From JAWKNZ01 sp041391425 (GTDB lineage: Bacteria > Bdellovibrionota_B > Oligoflexia > Oligoflexales > JAWKNZ01): 64,000 nucleotides of DNA. The stretch is from the NCBI GenBank assembly GCA_041391425.1, contig JAWKNZ010000010.1:1-64000 (forward strand), in the 5' to 3' direction. How positions within the stretch are numbered: the first letter of the stretch is position 1; each line of letters starts with the position of its first letter. The position numbers and the translations under genes are program-made. The notes under the pieces were generated by a model. The model was not told the DNA's origin and did not search any database. It was given only the letters and a program-made list of their open reading frames with translations. Positions 26,588-35,380 of the stretch are shown one piece after another.

Positions 26588-27436
26588 TTATCGGGGGTCA
26601 CGGCTTAAAATGTTGCTTAAAAATGTATTTAGTCCTTTGATTACTTTAGCATTTACCGAGCGAAGTTCTGACTCCGAAGGCGCTTTGTCTTCTGAAACCT
26701 CAACGGTAAGTGAGATGGTGCCAAATTCAATATAGGAAAAGTCAATGTACTCCCCTATTGTTTTATAATCATAATATGACTGAACTGCGGTAGTAAATCC
26801 CATAGCTTGTGCAATGGATTCTCCAATATTTTTGAAAAGGAGGTGATCTTGGGGGCGTTCACCGGTATATCCATATGGCCAAAGAACACCTTCCATACCA
26901 GAATGGTATGACATAGCGGCAACAAATTGGAATTCGTGGCTGAGGTCCATGATCAATCGAGCTTCCCCGGTATTCTGTGGGTTATGGTCTAGATAGCTGT
27001 AATCACGATTAATGTCGTAGCCGTTGGCATTTTCCCTTGTATTAGCAGAATATCCATCAGGGTTAACTAGAGGTAAAAGTACTATAGAGTGCTGGCGCAG
27101 TACGTTAGCGATACTTTCCTCTTCTATATTAGTTTTTATATATTGAATGATGGCTAGGATAGCATTGGTGGATGATTTCTCATCTCCGTGATGAGTGCCA
27201 TTAAGAAAAATAGGGTTTTTAATTTGTCCATCAGAAACAATAAGATACTTTATATCAATGCCTTCCTCTGATTGTCCTAAAACCCTAGATTCAATTTGAA
27301 TATGTTCCTCTGCTACTTTTTCAAGGTAATTATTAATTTGTGCAACACTATGGTAGCGGTTGACATCAAACTGTTCTTGGGCAAAGGCAAAGCTAGATGT
27401 TAAAGCGGTAAGTAACGCTATTAGTACGAATTTCAT
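26588..27436 (-). CDS. Secreted M14-family zinc carboxypeptidase
   Basis: Exported metallopeptidase that trims peptides from the C-terminus or cuts cell-wall peptides. The signal peptide runs to FAFAQE. The zinc site is NGTHHGDEKSS (HxxE), with the third ligand in SYHSGMEGV. NPDGYSANTRENANGYDINRD gives the substrate-binding Asn-Arg region, and the general base glutamate is in TVEVSEDK. ATG 27436 with AAGGG upstream begins the signal peptide; the frame extends upstream to 27490 without need. About 283 residues, typical of compact bacterial M14 enzymes. Confidence 0.88.
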   Translation of the reverse strand: MKFVLIALLTALTSSFAFAQEQFDVNRYHSVAQINNYLEKVAEEHIQIESRVLGQSEEGIDIKYLIVSDGQIKNPIFLNGTHHGDEKSSTNAILAIIQYIKTNIEEESIANVLRQHSIVLLPLVNPDGYSANTRENANGYDINRDYSYLDHNPQNTGEARLIMDLSHEFQFVAAMSYHSGMEGVLWPYGYTGERPQDHLLFKNIGESIAQAMGFTTAVQSYYDYKTIGEYIDFSYIEFGTISLTVEVSEDKAPSESELRSVNAKVIKGLNTFLSNILSRDPR

Positions 27437-27783
27437 AGGAGTTCCCTTAAAAAATAATAGAAAAACCAAAACTACGTAACTCGTAGGCATAAAAAATGCT
27501 ATGTTTTTTTGTATTCATGTGTAATTACTTGAGGATTTTCGAAGTATTATAGGTATTGGCTAGTCAAGTCGACAGGAGCTGACTCCTACTAATTTGTTAT
27601 ATTACATCCAGCTAGCATATCAAATGTATGTCAAAATAGGCGTGTAATATTAGTTTTAAAATCGTGCAGGAGGATAATTACATGGATACTGAACGTGAAA
27701 GAAGATAGAAAGAATCGAGAAAGCCATTTTGCTTTCAAACAAATCTCATATTGTCCTGATAGCTCTTTTATGGATTAGCAACG
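27437..27783. other. Non-coding stretch
   Basis: 347 bp with no gene. A small hairpin AGGAG-CTGA-CTCCT lies at 27574-27587. The left part should hold the carboxypeptidase promoter. Confidence 0.3.
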
Positions 27784-28017
27784 TTAATCTACAACGGCAA
27801 CCCCTCCGACTTCGGTATAGACACTTAATCCTGTTTTAGACAAAGAAATTTCTTTGATTGGGTTAGAATGCAACCAAAGATAGTCCAGCACATATGCGTT
27901 TTTAAATGCTCCATCTTCAATCCACTCAATATTGTTACCCCTAAAATTCAAAGAATTAATTGAAATTAGGCTATCAAGATGAACAGTTTGTATATTGGTA
28001 ATTCTATTGTATTCCAT
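27784..28017 (-). CDS. Leucine-rich-repeat fragment
   Basis: 77 residues containing about two and a half LRR units: LISINSLNFRGNNIEWIEDG, then YVLDYLWLHSNPIKEISLS. It has no signal peptide, and a stop lies immediately before the start, so it is probably the C-terminal remnant of a longer LRR protein such as those secreted to contact hosts or prey. The flanking sequence shows no further LRR units. Confidence 0.5.
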   Translation of the reverse strand: MEYNRITNIQTVHLDSLISINSLNFRGNNIEWIEDGAFKNAYVLDYLWLHSNPIKEISLSKTGLSVYTEVGGVAVVD

Positions 28018-28294
28018 AGCAATTGATTATAATTATCAGGAAATATATTGATTCTGATGTTTTTATGAGCTTTTTGGTATTCCTTACAAAGCAGGGAGTA
28101 ACTTTTAGAATACCTTGAATAAAAAGCTATATCTGCTGTTTTAGGTGAGTGTACCAGTTGATATAGGACATCAAGGATGTAATATTTACATCTTTGTGGA
28201 GTCCAACTTCCTATCTGATTGAGTTTGTTGAGCGCAAAAAGACCTATGTGAAATTATTGTGTTATTCTTAATTACTGTGTAATAACTTGCAAAA

Positions 28295-28320
28295 AATTAT
28301 ATTGTAATTATAATATAATT
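28295..28320. promoter_or_regulatory. Palindromic operator before brnTA
   Basis: Perfect inverted repeat AATTATATT / AATATAATT with an 8-bp spacer, ending one base before the brnT ATG. It overlaps an AT-rich promoter region. BrnA antitoxins repress their own promoter through their ribbon-helix-helix domain, so this is the likely operator. Confidence 0.6.
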
Positions 28321-28321
28321 C

Positions 28322-28606
28322 ATGTTGGATTTTACCTGGAACAAAAGAAAAAACAACTTGAACAAGAAAAAGCACGGTATTTCCTTTGAAGAAGCCAAAA
28401 GCTGTTTTTTCGATCCAATGCATTTAATAATAGGTGATCCTGATAGTTCAAATTCAGAGTATCGTTTGATCCTGGTAGGAATGAGTAGTTTCTTTAAAGT
28501 GCTTGTTGTTGTCCATGCAGAAGAAATTGAAAATGAAATTAGAATCATTTCTGCCAGAAAGGCAACGAAGAACGAACGTAAAGAGTATGAGAGGGTTAAG
28601 AGATGA
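28322..28606 (+). CDS. brnT: BrnT-family ribonuclease toxin
   Basis: Toxin of a type II toxin-antitoxin pair; family members are RelE-like ribonucleases. The DUF497 pattern is complete: FTWNKRKNNLNKKKHGISFE at the N-terminus, FFDPMHLIIGDPDSS, RLILVGMSSFFKVLVVVHAE, and the conserved end IRIISARKATKNERKEYE. Length of 94 residues is normal. The stop overlaps the brnA ATG by four bases (ATGA), the toxin-first order usual for this family. Confidence 0.92.
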   Translation: MLDFTWNKRKNNLNKKKHGISFEEAKSCFFDPMHLIIGDPDSSNSEYRLILVGMSSFFKVLVVVHAEEIENEIRIISARKATKNERKEYERVKR

Positions 28607-28824
28607 GAGATGAGTACGATTTTTCAAAAGGGAAAAGAGGAGCATATAATTCACGTGTTAAAAAGCAGATAACTATCAAGCTTGATGAACCTACTATCGA
28701 GTACTTTAGAAAGTTGGCTGATGAGACTGGAATCACTTATCAGAACCTTATAAATTTGTATCTGAGAGAGTGCGCTGTAGATAAGAAGCGACCTGCAATT
28801 AAGTGGCAAAAGACAGGATCATAA
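28603..28824 (+). CDS. brnA: BrnA-family antitoxin
   Basis: Ribbon-helix-helix DNA-binding antitoxin of 73 residues. After a short basic N-terminus (DEYDFSKGKRG) comes the ITIKLDEPTIEYFRKLADET core and GITYQNLINLYLRECA, the MetJ/Arc-type fold. It neutralises BrnT and should repress the promoter via the palindrome at 28295-28320. A terminator follows immediately. Confidence 0.9.
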   Translation: MRDEYDFSKGKRGAYNSRVKKQITIKLDEPTIEYFRKLADETGITYQNLINLYLRECAVDKKRPAIKWQKTGS

Positions 28825-28855
28825 AACTCCAAAGATTGAAGGCTCGGAGTTTTTA
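28823..28855 (+). terminator. Rho-independent terminator after brnA
   Basis: Stem AAAACTCC / GGAGTTTT around a 15-base loop followed by a T-run (GGAGTTTTTATATTT). It closes the toxin-antitoxin transcript. Confidence 0.65.
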
Positions 28856-28965
28856 TATTTATTATGTACTTTAACTCGCAGCAGCATTGGAATCCAGTAG
28901 TACGATTGGCCAAGAGTCGCCCCCTAAATAGGTAAACTAGTATATATTGCCCTTACTCCAACAAC

Positions 28966-29048
28966 TTATTAAGGGGAGCAAAACCTATGATAGCTGCGTT
29001 GCTTTCGTCTCTGCGCCTTGCTCTCATAGGTTTTGCTCCCCTTAATAA
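28966..29048. mobile_element. Family C inverted-repeat element, short copy (83 bp)
   Basis: Near-perfect hairpin. The left arm is TTATTAAGGGGAGCAAAACC continuing to TATGA, mirrored on the right by TCATAGGTTTTGCTCCCC and TTAATAA. The middle is TAGCTGCGTTGCTTTCGTCTC. The longer copy at 53487-53615 shares both arms and has an extra block in the middle. No coding content. It may be a MITE or a REP-like hairpin; I cannot define a target duplication. Confidence 0.75.
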
Positions 29049-29108
29049 TATTATTGTGCAACTGGGAATGACAGTATTTCGGGAAAGAACTTTAGAAACA
29101 TGTTGAAA

Positions 29109-29185
29109 TGGCGGCCCCGACCCGGCTCGAACAGGTAATCTTATCCTTAGGAAGGATCTGCATTATCCAATTATGCTACGGGGCC
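29109..29185 (-). tRNA. tRNA-Arg (anticodon CCT)
   Basis: Read on the minus strand, the acceptor stem is GGCCCCG / CGGGGCC with discriminator G and an encoded CCA. The D-arm is GCAT...ATGC, the anticodon loop TTCCTAA gives CCT (reads AGG), and the T-arm ACCTG-TTCGAGC-CGGGT is normal. One G-A pair sits at the top of the anticodon stem. It stands alone between repeat elements in an accessory-looking region, as tRNA genes used as integration sites often do. Confidence 0.9.
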
Positions 29186-29432
29186 AAAGTAAATTTTTCG
29201 AAGCCACACTCTATCGCAAAGACAGCTAACTTAAAAGTGCATTCCTCATTAGACATCAATATGCCCATGTGGAGTATAATTCTTGGGCAGATCTTTTACT
29301 AAGTTTAACTATTGTTTATCTGTGCAGGTATGTCTGAAGCTATGGGCTAAACTGCGCTTAGAAATTAATCGAGGATGTGATTGAAAGATTGTGGGGCTTT
29401 TCTGCTAAAATAATGACAGTAAATCAGCTGTA

Positions 29433-29610
29433 TTAGTGTTGACGTTTCATTTCCTACTACGAGCCAAACCCTTGAGTCACAACGTTGTCAGGTTTCAAAA
29501 TTATCCTCAATGTACATTTAGTACACCTCCGGTAATTTTTGAAACCCTTCCTAGCTGCGACTTTCAAGTATTTGTCTCTCGCTACGAAAATGAAACGTCA
29601 ACACGCCCTA
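29433..29610. mobile_element. Family B inverted-repeat element, copy 1 (about 178 bp)
   Basis: Nearly identical inside to the copy at 35199-35380 (CATTTCCTACTACGAGCCAA, CTCAATGTACATTTAGTACA, TTTCAAGTATTTGTCTCTCG). The right end is intact (TGAAACGTCAACACGCCCTA), while the left end has lost about four bases (TAGTGTTGACG instead of TAGGGCGTGTTGACG). It contains no gene. TA-flanked ends like these occur in MITEs of IS630/Tc1-mariner elements. Confidence 0.88.
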
Positions 29611-29669
29611 GTGAAATTTAGGCTAAGGTACTATAATAACATATACCTTTGGCATGGGGGAATAAAAGC

Positions 29670-31430
29670 ATGGCTTGGAAGCGTTTTTATTGTGGTGCTA
29701 TTAAGCTAGTGTTTATTTTGTTGCCCGTCTTTGCCTGCCGCTCAAAAGGCTCTCTTTCTGATTTAGAAAATGCCGAACATCCTCCCATGCCTACGGATGT
29801 ACAGCAGGAAGATAATCTTAGCGGCGAGCGAGAAAAATGGCATTTTGAACGTTGGTTTAACTATCCCGACTCTGTCAATCCGGGCTATCGTGTCCATTCA
29901 ATTATTAATCCAGCTGGAAATCCAGTTTTACGTAGCCATGATTGTAATTTATTGAAAGAAGCAGCTTATGGCTTGGCGGCTGTTTTAAAAACAAAAGATA
30001 AGCTGGCTTTACTCGAATATTCCAGACCAAAGGCTAAGGATTGGTGTGAGGTCAACCTCCATCCGATTACTACAGACCGTTTTCGTCAATTATATAGTAG
30101 AACGGGGGCAGATACCACGGATGTAAACTGCTGGGCGTCAGCATTATATTTTGGTGGAATAAAAAAAGAGTGGTCGATAACAGGTGATGACAGCTGGAGT
30201 TTTTTTCAGAGCTCTTTAGCATGCAGGCTTTTAGATCCCAGTGAGAAGGCTAAACCTGGTGATTTTCTCTCCATGCGGATGCCTGGAGATGGGATGAGGC
30301 CTCTGGAGGTGCACGGTGCGGTTTATATCAGTGATGATATCTGGCTCTCTAAAAATGGTGCTTCTTCTTTGCTATTGAGAGAAAGTCCTGCTGTTATTGG
30401 AAATTATGGACAAACTCGAGACCAGTGGCGTTGTGTGGATCCTCGCTCGGATCAAAGAGGCTGTGCTATTATTTTGCAGTATTTTCGCTGCCAAAGTAAT
30501 AGCGTATTTGAGGCTAATACTGATGTTTTTTCTGGGGCTATCAAAGCGATTTATGCAGAAATTGAGCCTATTCTAAACGATTACGAACGGCTTTTGTTCA
30601 GTGGTTATCCGGGAGACTATGCGCTTTTTGAAAGTTATCCAGTAAATGAACCATTTAACTGGACGATGGTGGATGGCTACCATAGTGAAGAGGATCAAAA
30701 GAAGATCCACGCATTTTTAGATAGTAGTTCATCAACATATTACCGTGTTGAGAAGCATGCGTATAAAATTCCAGAATTTTCTGCAAATTTTTTGAAAGAA
30801 TTAAGGAATCAATCTCCCGAGCACAATTGCCTTAAACAAAAAGCTAATTCAACGGAAATATATTCTTGTTTTAGAAAAGACAACGAGTCCATAGATGAGT
30901 TTTCTAGCTTTCAAGTTGCTTATATACAAAGATATGCTTCTAAGCTTTATGAGCATATTCGTGAGCTTTGGCGAGCGCATAAGGAAAGTACCGCAGCTCG
31001 GAAAGTGATCGAGGCCAAACTTTATCTGGCATTAAATTTACATTTTAGAATGCAGAGTTTTAATGGCAATCATGTAAACTTCATAAATGCTGATATGAAG
31101 TTACCGGATGATCTCGATCCATTTACTGTTTTTTCGCCGTCACCTAGAGTTAATCATATTCTTGTTGATGGCCCTAGCCTTGATTATGGGTCGTGTCGTA
31201 GATGCCGTTTATTTCTTTCTGATGTGAAGCCGGAGGGCTTTAAAAAAATAATCCAGGAGTTATCTGATTGGGTGGTGGATGGTAGTATTGGGCCGAGTGA
31301 TTTTCGCGCACAGGGTGGTAGCCATTATTCACTAAAGTTTTCTTCGAATCAAAAATTAACGGCGACGCAGGTTAGAGAGCGTATGAAAAAAATTGGCGTC
31401 CACCTTAAATTATTAACCGAATGGGATTGA
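29670..31430 (+). CDS. Lipoprotein with NlpC/P60- or CHAP-like region
   Basis: ATG 29670 starts a lipoprotein signal ending in LLPVFACRS. In the middle, DVNCWASALYFGG gives a cysteine (about residue 154), PGDFLSMRM follows, then EVHGAVYISDDIWLSKNG with a histidine (about 215). That order, Cys then PGD then HGAVY, is the pattern of papain-like NlpC/P60 or CHAP peptidases that act on peptidoglycan; the assignment is by motif only. The last 300 residues have no recognised domain, with paired cysteines (SCRRCR) near the end. About 586 residues, single gene, with a family B element just upstream. Confidence 0.6.
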   Translation: MAWKRFYCGAIKLVFILLPVFACRSKGSLSDLENAEHPPMPTDVQQEDNLSGEREKWHFERWFNYPDSVNPGYRVHSIINPAGNPVLRSHDCNLLKEAAYGLAAVLKTKDKLALLEYSRPKAKDWCEVNLHPITTDRFRQLYSRTGADTTDVNCWASALYFGGIKKEWSITGDDSWSFFQSSLACRLLDPSEKAKPGDFLSMRMPGDGMRPLEVHGAVYISDDIWLSKNGASSLLLRESPAVIGNYGQTRDQWRCVDPRSDQRGCAIILQYFRCQSNSVFEANTDVFSGAIKAIYAEIEPILNDYERLLFSGYPGDYALFESYPVNEPFNWTMVDGYHSEEDQKKIHAFLDSSSSTYYRVEKHAYKIPEFSANFLKELRNQSPEHNCLKQKANSTEIYSCFRKDNESIDEFSSFQVAYIQRYASKLYEHIRELWRAHKESTAARKVIEAKLYLALNLHFRMQSFNGNHVNFINADMKLPDDLDPFTVFSPSPRVNHILVDGPSLDYGSCRRCRLFLSDVKPEGFKKIIQELSDWVVDGSIGPSDFRAQGGSHYSLKFSSNQKLTATQVRERMKKIGVHLKLLTEWD

Positions 31431-31474
31431 GTCGGATTTTTTGATCATACTTCAAATGGTTTCATAGGAATTCC

Positions 31475-32758
31475 TTGAAGCTTTGCTCTAATCTACATAA
31501 AATAATAAGCATGCTCGAAAATAAACAAAAAATTATTATCCTTGGTTCTTACTGGTTGGCGATTTTTTGCGAAGGCTCATCTCGGATTATTATACCGCTT
31601 TATTTTGCCTCAATAGGTATCAGCCCTCTCAAAATTGGTTTCATGGCCTTTGCTTTTGAATTATTTGGCTTGTTAACTAGTATTTTGGGCGGTTATTTTA
31701 TCAACCGTTTTGGTTACCGCAACGGCTTTCTCGCTTCCCTAGTCTTTCACACCATCGCCAGTTTTGGTTATCTTTCCATCCATGGTGAGCTTGACGTGAC
31801 AATGATGCTGGTTATTGTCGGAGTTTTACGTGCTTTTCGTGGGATAGGCAAAGAGCTCATCGAAACTACGAGTACTGCCTACTTAAAACAAACCAATGTG
31901 AAGGGCAGGCGGGGGATTATTTTACAGATACTTTTTGGCGGTAAAGAAAGTTTAAGGGGAGTGGGTCTATTTGTTGGAGGTGGGCTATTGACCTACCTTG
32001 GTTTTGTTGAAAGCTTTGCGGTATTGGGGGTTGCAACATTGGTAGCTCTTTTTATTGCTGGCATGTATCTTTCGGATTTTAGAGAATTAAAGTCTATACA
32101 GCTAAAAGATTTTTTTAGAACCAGCAAGAGGATGCGCTACTTGGCTGTGATCCGATTGTTTTTATATTCGGGGCGGGACTTATGGTTGGTGGTGGCACTT
32201 CCAATTTTTTTGACTGAGTCAGGAGTTTCTAATGTCGAGACTAGCTTGATGGTGGCATTAGGGCTTGTTGTTTTTGGAGCCAGTCAGGTGCTGTTCAGTG
32301 CTTTTCTTAAGGCTCGTGGCGGTATTGGTAGTATCACCTTAAAGGCAAATAGGTGGAGGTTTCGTGATTTTTTGTTTCCAACCCATCTATTAGCTGCCTT
32401 GGTTATGGCATCGACGATGTATATTCCTCATACAATTGAGATTTTATGGTGGATCGTCATTATTTATAATTTGGTTTCTGGTGCAGCTACAGCATCGCAT
32501 AATCACTTGCATATAAAATATGCAAAAAAGAGGCGGAGCTCGATAGATATTTCATTTTATAAAGGTGTGGCACAGTTAGGTAAGACATTCGCTGTCCTTA
32601 GTTCTGGCATTCTTTATCAAATGTATGGACTTTCAGGCTGTCTTAGCGCTGCTACGATTTCTTTATTATGTGCTGCTATTTTGGGCTACCGCTTGAATTA
32701 TTTGCAAATGCAAAGGGCGCAGAGGAAATTAGAGAGGTCCGTATCCCAAAGTGCATAG
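31475..32758 (+). CDS. MFS transporter, ArsJ-like
   Basis: Inner-membrane transporter of the major facilitator superfamily with about 10-12 hydrophobic segments. The loop GGYFINRFGYRNGFLASL is the MFS motif A region. RAFRGIGKELIETTSTAYLK and GGKESLRGVGLFVGGGLLTY closely recall the ArsJ organoarsenical exporter subgroup, but no gapdh-like arsenic gene lies beside it, so the substrate is unknown. TTG 31475 has AGGAA upstream; ATG 31511 is the alternative. It stands 44 bp after the lipoprotein gene. Confidence 0.7.
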   Translation: MKLCSNLHKIISMLENKQKIIILGSYWLAIFCEGSSRIIIPLYFASIGISPLKIGFMAFAFELFGLLTSILGGYFINRFGYRNGFLASLVFHTIASFGYLSIHGELDVTMMLVIVGVLRAFRGIGKELIETTSTAYLKQTNVKGRRGIILQILFGGKESLRGVGLFVGGGLLTYLGFVESFAVLGVATLVALFIAGMYLSDFRELKSIQLKDFFRTSKRMRYLAVIRLFLYSGRDLWLVVALPIFLTESGVSNVETSLMVALGLVVFGASQVLFSAFLKARGGIGSITLKANRWRFRDFLFPTHLLAALVMASTMYIPHTIEILWWIVIIYNLVSGAATASHNHLHIKYAKKRRSSIDISFYKGVAQLGKTFAVLSSGILYQMYGLSGCLSAATISLLCAAILGYRLNYLQMQRAQRKLERSVSQSA

Positions 32759-32837
32759 CGTCAATGTTTAATATAAAGTCATCTTAATCTTTCTTCAAGA
32801 AGTCCTAATTGAGCAAAATATTTGATTTGTAAAAATA

Positions 32838-32855
32838 ATACATAAAACTATGTAT
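32838..32855. promoter_or_regulatory. AT-rich palindrome upstream of glnN
   Basis: ATACATA-aaac-TATGTAT, perfect 7-bp arms, followed by TTTTTA. It lies 80 bp after the MFS stop and 118 bp before glnN. It could be the terminator of the MFS gene or an operator for glnN; the arms are weak for a terminator. Confidence 0.35.
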
Positions 32856-32972
32856 TTTTAGCAAAATAACTTGGGGGTTTTTTGAGATGAACGTATACAT
32901 TTTCCTGCAAATGAAGCACAATCAGGTCAGTTTTAGCTAGATTTTTTACATAAAATTTAAAGGAACGATAAA

Positions 32973-35150
32973 ATGAAAGACATGAGATTTCAGGCGACAA
33001 ACCGACCTGAACGTCAGATCAAGCTACCAGTGAATAGGGATGGAAAACCTGCACGAGTTTCTGAAATTTTTGGTGAAAATACTTTTGACTTTCGACTCGC
33101 TGAGGAAATCCCTGAAAATATCCGAATCGAACTTGTCGACATTGCCCAGAATAATAAAATTTTGCCTAAAGAGCTTGCAGATATTGTTGCCCGCTCCGCT
33201 ATGAATTGGGCCCTTTCCAAAGGAGCCACGCATTTTTGCCATTGGTTTCAGCCGTTAACAGGTTCGACTGCCGAAAAACATGATGGCTTTATATCCTTTA
33301 AAAACGATCAAGTTATTGAAAATTTGAGTGCTGGACAGCTTATGCAGGGTGAGCCAGATGCTTCTTCTTTTCCACATGGCGGCTCTCGTTCGACTTTTGA
33401 GGCAAGAGGGTATACCAGCTGGGATTTGACATCACCGATGTTTATTATGGAAGGGGTTAATGGTAAAACTTTGTGCATTCCAACGGCCTTTGTTTCTTAT
33501 ACTGGCGATGCCTTAGATATGAAAACTCCATTGCTTCGCTCTGAATTGAAGTTGTCAGAGAGTGCTGTGAGTTTTTTGAAAGCATGTGGTTTAGAAAATG
33601 TGAATAAGGTTTCCTCATCTTGTGGCCCAGAGCAGGAATACTTTTTGGTGGATCAAGCGTTTTATTATGCGAGGCCTGATCTTTTGATGACTGGACGTAC
33701 TTTAGTAGGTGCAGGTTCGCCCAAGAATCAGCAGTTGGACGATCATTATTTTGGCGATATTTCAGATAGAGTTTTATCCCTAATGCAAGAAATTGATTTG
33801 GAACTTTACCGTTTGGGAGTTCCAGCTAAAACCCGGCATAATGAAGTGGCTCCAGGTCAATATGAGTTGTCGCCTATTTTCCAAGCCACTAACCGTGCTG
33901 CCGATAGCAATCAGATCTTGATGGCTGTAGTGTCTAAGGTTGCCCGTAAGCATAAATTTGTTGCTTTATTTCATGAAAAACCGTTTCTAGGAATTAATGG
34001 CTCTGGCAAGCATTTGAATTGGTCGATGGCAACTGATACTGGATTGAATTTATTAGACCCAGGCGAGAGCCCTGCTACAAATAACTTGTTTTTAGCAGTG
34101 CTAGGCTGTGTGCTTGAGGGGGTAAATCGTCACGGTGGTATGATGCGAGCATCGATAGCTTCATCGGGTAATGATCATCGTTTGGGTGCAAATGAAGCTC
34201 CCCCTTCTATTATTTCTGCTTTTATTGGCGATCGTTTAAAAGAGATTTTTGACAAAGTGATTGCAGGCGAGAGCACCCTTGGTAATGACGAGGTTAACTC
34301 ACAAATTGGCGCTGGTGCTAGACAATTGGCGACTTTATCAAAGGACAATACTGATCGTAACAGGACTTCTCCGTTTGCTTTTACGGGAAATAGGTTTGAA
34401 TTGAGAGCTTGTGGATCAGATGCTGCTATTGGTCTTCCTCTTGCAGTGATTAATTCTGCAGTTGCTGATGTCTTAGATGATTCAACAACTTTCTTATTGA
34501 AAGAAAAAGAAAGTGGTACTTCTAATGAAGAGGCTTTGAAGAAATTAGCAAAAAAATGGTTTACTAGTGCAGAAAAGGTTGTATTTAATGGTGATGGTTA
34601 CTCTGATGAGTGGGTTGTGGAAGCAGAAAAACGCGGGTTGCCAAATTATAAAACTACGCCAGCAGCAATACCTTTATTTATAGATCCAAAGGCGAATAGT
34701 TTCCTAATTTCTACCGGTGTATTTTCTGAGTCAGAGCTTAAAACACGCTATAATGTAATGACTGAGCGCTATATTACTAAGAGGGAAATAGAATTTCATA
34801 CTCTAATCGATATGGTCTACCATTATATTATTCCAGGTGTTATCAAATACAAAAAGGAAATCACTGATACGGTCCAAAGCCAGATGGCTATTGGAGTCGA
34901 TAGCCATTTTGAAATGGATCTACTTAAGAAGATTGATGCCCATCAATTAAATGTTCTAAAAGGAGTTGAACTGTTGCAAACTGCAATCAATAAGCTTCCT
35001 GAGGATCACCAAACGAGGGCGGAAGAGATCGCAAATCAGTTGTTGGGTTATGTCGATAATATTGTCGACAACTGTAATAATTTGGAAAGGCTAGTCTCAG
35101 ACGATCACTGGCAATTACCTACTCAAACGGATATGCTTTTTATGCGTTAG
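32973..35150 (+). CDS. glnN: Type III glutamine synthetase
   Basis: ATP-dependent enzyme that joins ammonia to glutamate; GSIII forms large double-ring hexamers. The 725-residue length and the start FGENTFDFRLAEEIPENIR are typical of GlnN. Active-site segments: THFCHWFQPLTGSTAEKHD, SSCGPEQEYFLVD, RHNEVAPGQYELSP, GINGSGKHLNWSM and NRTSPFAFTGNRFELRACGS. ATG 32973 has AAAGGAACG upstream. It is a single gene with its own terminator. I see no GlnB, NtrC or sigma-54 site in the upstream 214 bp. Confidence 0.95.
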   Translation: MKDMRFQATNRPERQIKLPVNRDGKPARVSEIFGENTFDFRLAEEIPENIRIELVDIAQNNKILPKELADIVARSAMNWALSKGATHFCHWFQPLTGSTAEKHDGFISFKNDQVIENLSAGQLMQGEPDASSFPHGGSRSTFEARGYTSWDLTSPMFIMEGVNGKTLCIPTAFVSYTGDALDMKTPLLRSELKLSESAVSFLKACGLENVNKVSSSCGPEQEYFLVDQAFYYARPDLLMTGRTLVGAGSPKNQQLDDHYFGDISDRVLSLMQEIDLELYRLGVPAKTRHNEVAPGQYELSPIFQATNRAADSNQILMAVVSKVARKHKFVALFHEKPFLGINGSGKHLNWSMATDTGLNLLDPGESPATNNLFLAVLGCVLEGVNRHGGMMRASIASSGNDHRLGANEAPPSIISAFIGDRLKEIFDKVIAGESTLGNDEVNSQIGAGARQLATLSKDNTDRNRTSPFAFTGNRFELRACGSDAAIGLPLAVINSAVADVLDDSTTFLLKEKESGTSNEEALKKLAKKWFTSAEKVVFNGDGYSDEWVVEAEKRGLPNYKTTPAAIPLFIDPKANSFLISTGVFSESELKTRYNVMTERYITKREIEFHTLIDMVYHYIIPGVIKYKKEITDTVQSQMAIGVDSHFEMDLLKKIDAHQLNVLKGVELLQTAINKLPEDHQTRAEEIANQLLGYVDNIVDNCNNLERLVSDDHWQLPTQTDMLFMR

Positions 35151-35164
35151 AATAAAATCTCTAT

Positions 35165-35196
35165 AGCCTAGGATTTTGACAAATCCTAGGCTTTTT
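35165..35196 (+). terminator. Rho-independent terminator after glnN
   Basis: Perfect 12-bp stem AGCCTAGGATTT / AAATCCTAGGCT with a TGAC loop and a T-run. A family B element is inserted at the very end of the T-run. Confidence 0.9.
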
Positions 35197-35198
35197 AT

Positions 35199-35380
35199 TA
35201 GGGCGTGTTGACGTTTCATTTCCTACTACGAGCCAAACCCTTGAGTCACAACGTTGTATGGTTTCAAAAATTATCCTCAATGTACATCTAGTACACCTCC
35301 GGTAATTTTTGAAACCCTTCCTAGCTGCGACTTTCAAGTATTTGTCTCTCGCTACGAAAATGAAACGTCAACACGCCCTA
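35199..35380. mobile_element. Family B inverted-repeat element, copy 2 (182 bp)
   Basis: Complete element with 22-bp or longer inverted ends TAGGGCGTGTTGACGTTTCA and complement, bounded by TA on both sides. The interior is almost identical to the copy at 29433-29610. The last three bases, CTA, are the stop codon (TAG on the minus strand) of the neighbouring lipoprotein gene. Removing the element with one TA restores TAA at the same place. Confidence 0.92.

Noticed and set aside
29436..29621. Plus-strand frame of 61 codons
   Set aside because: Lies within the family B element. The same frame could be opened in any copy.
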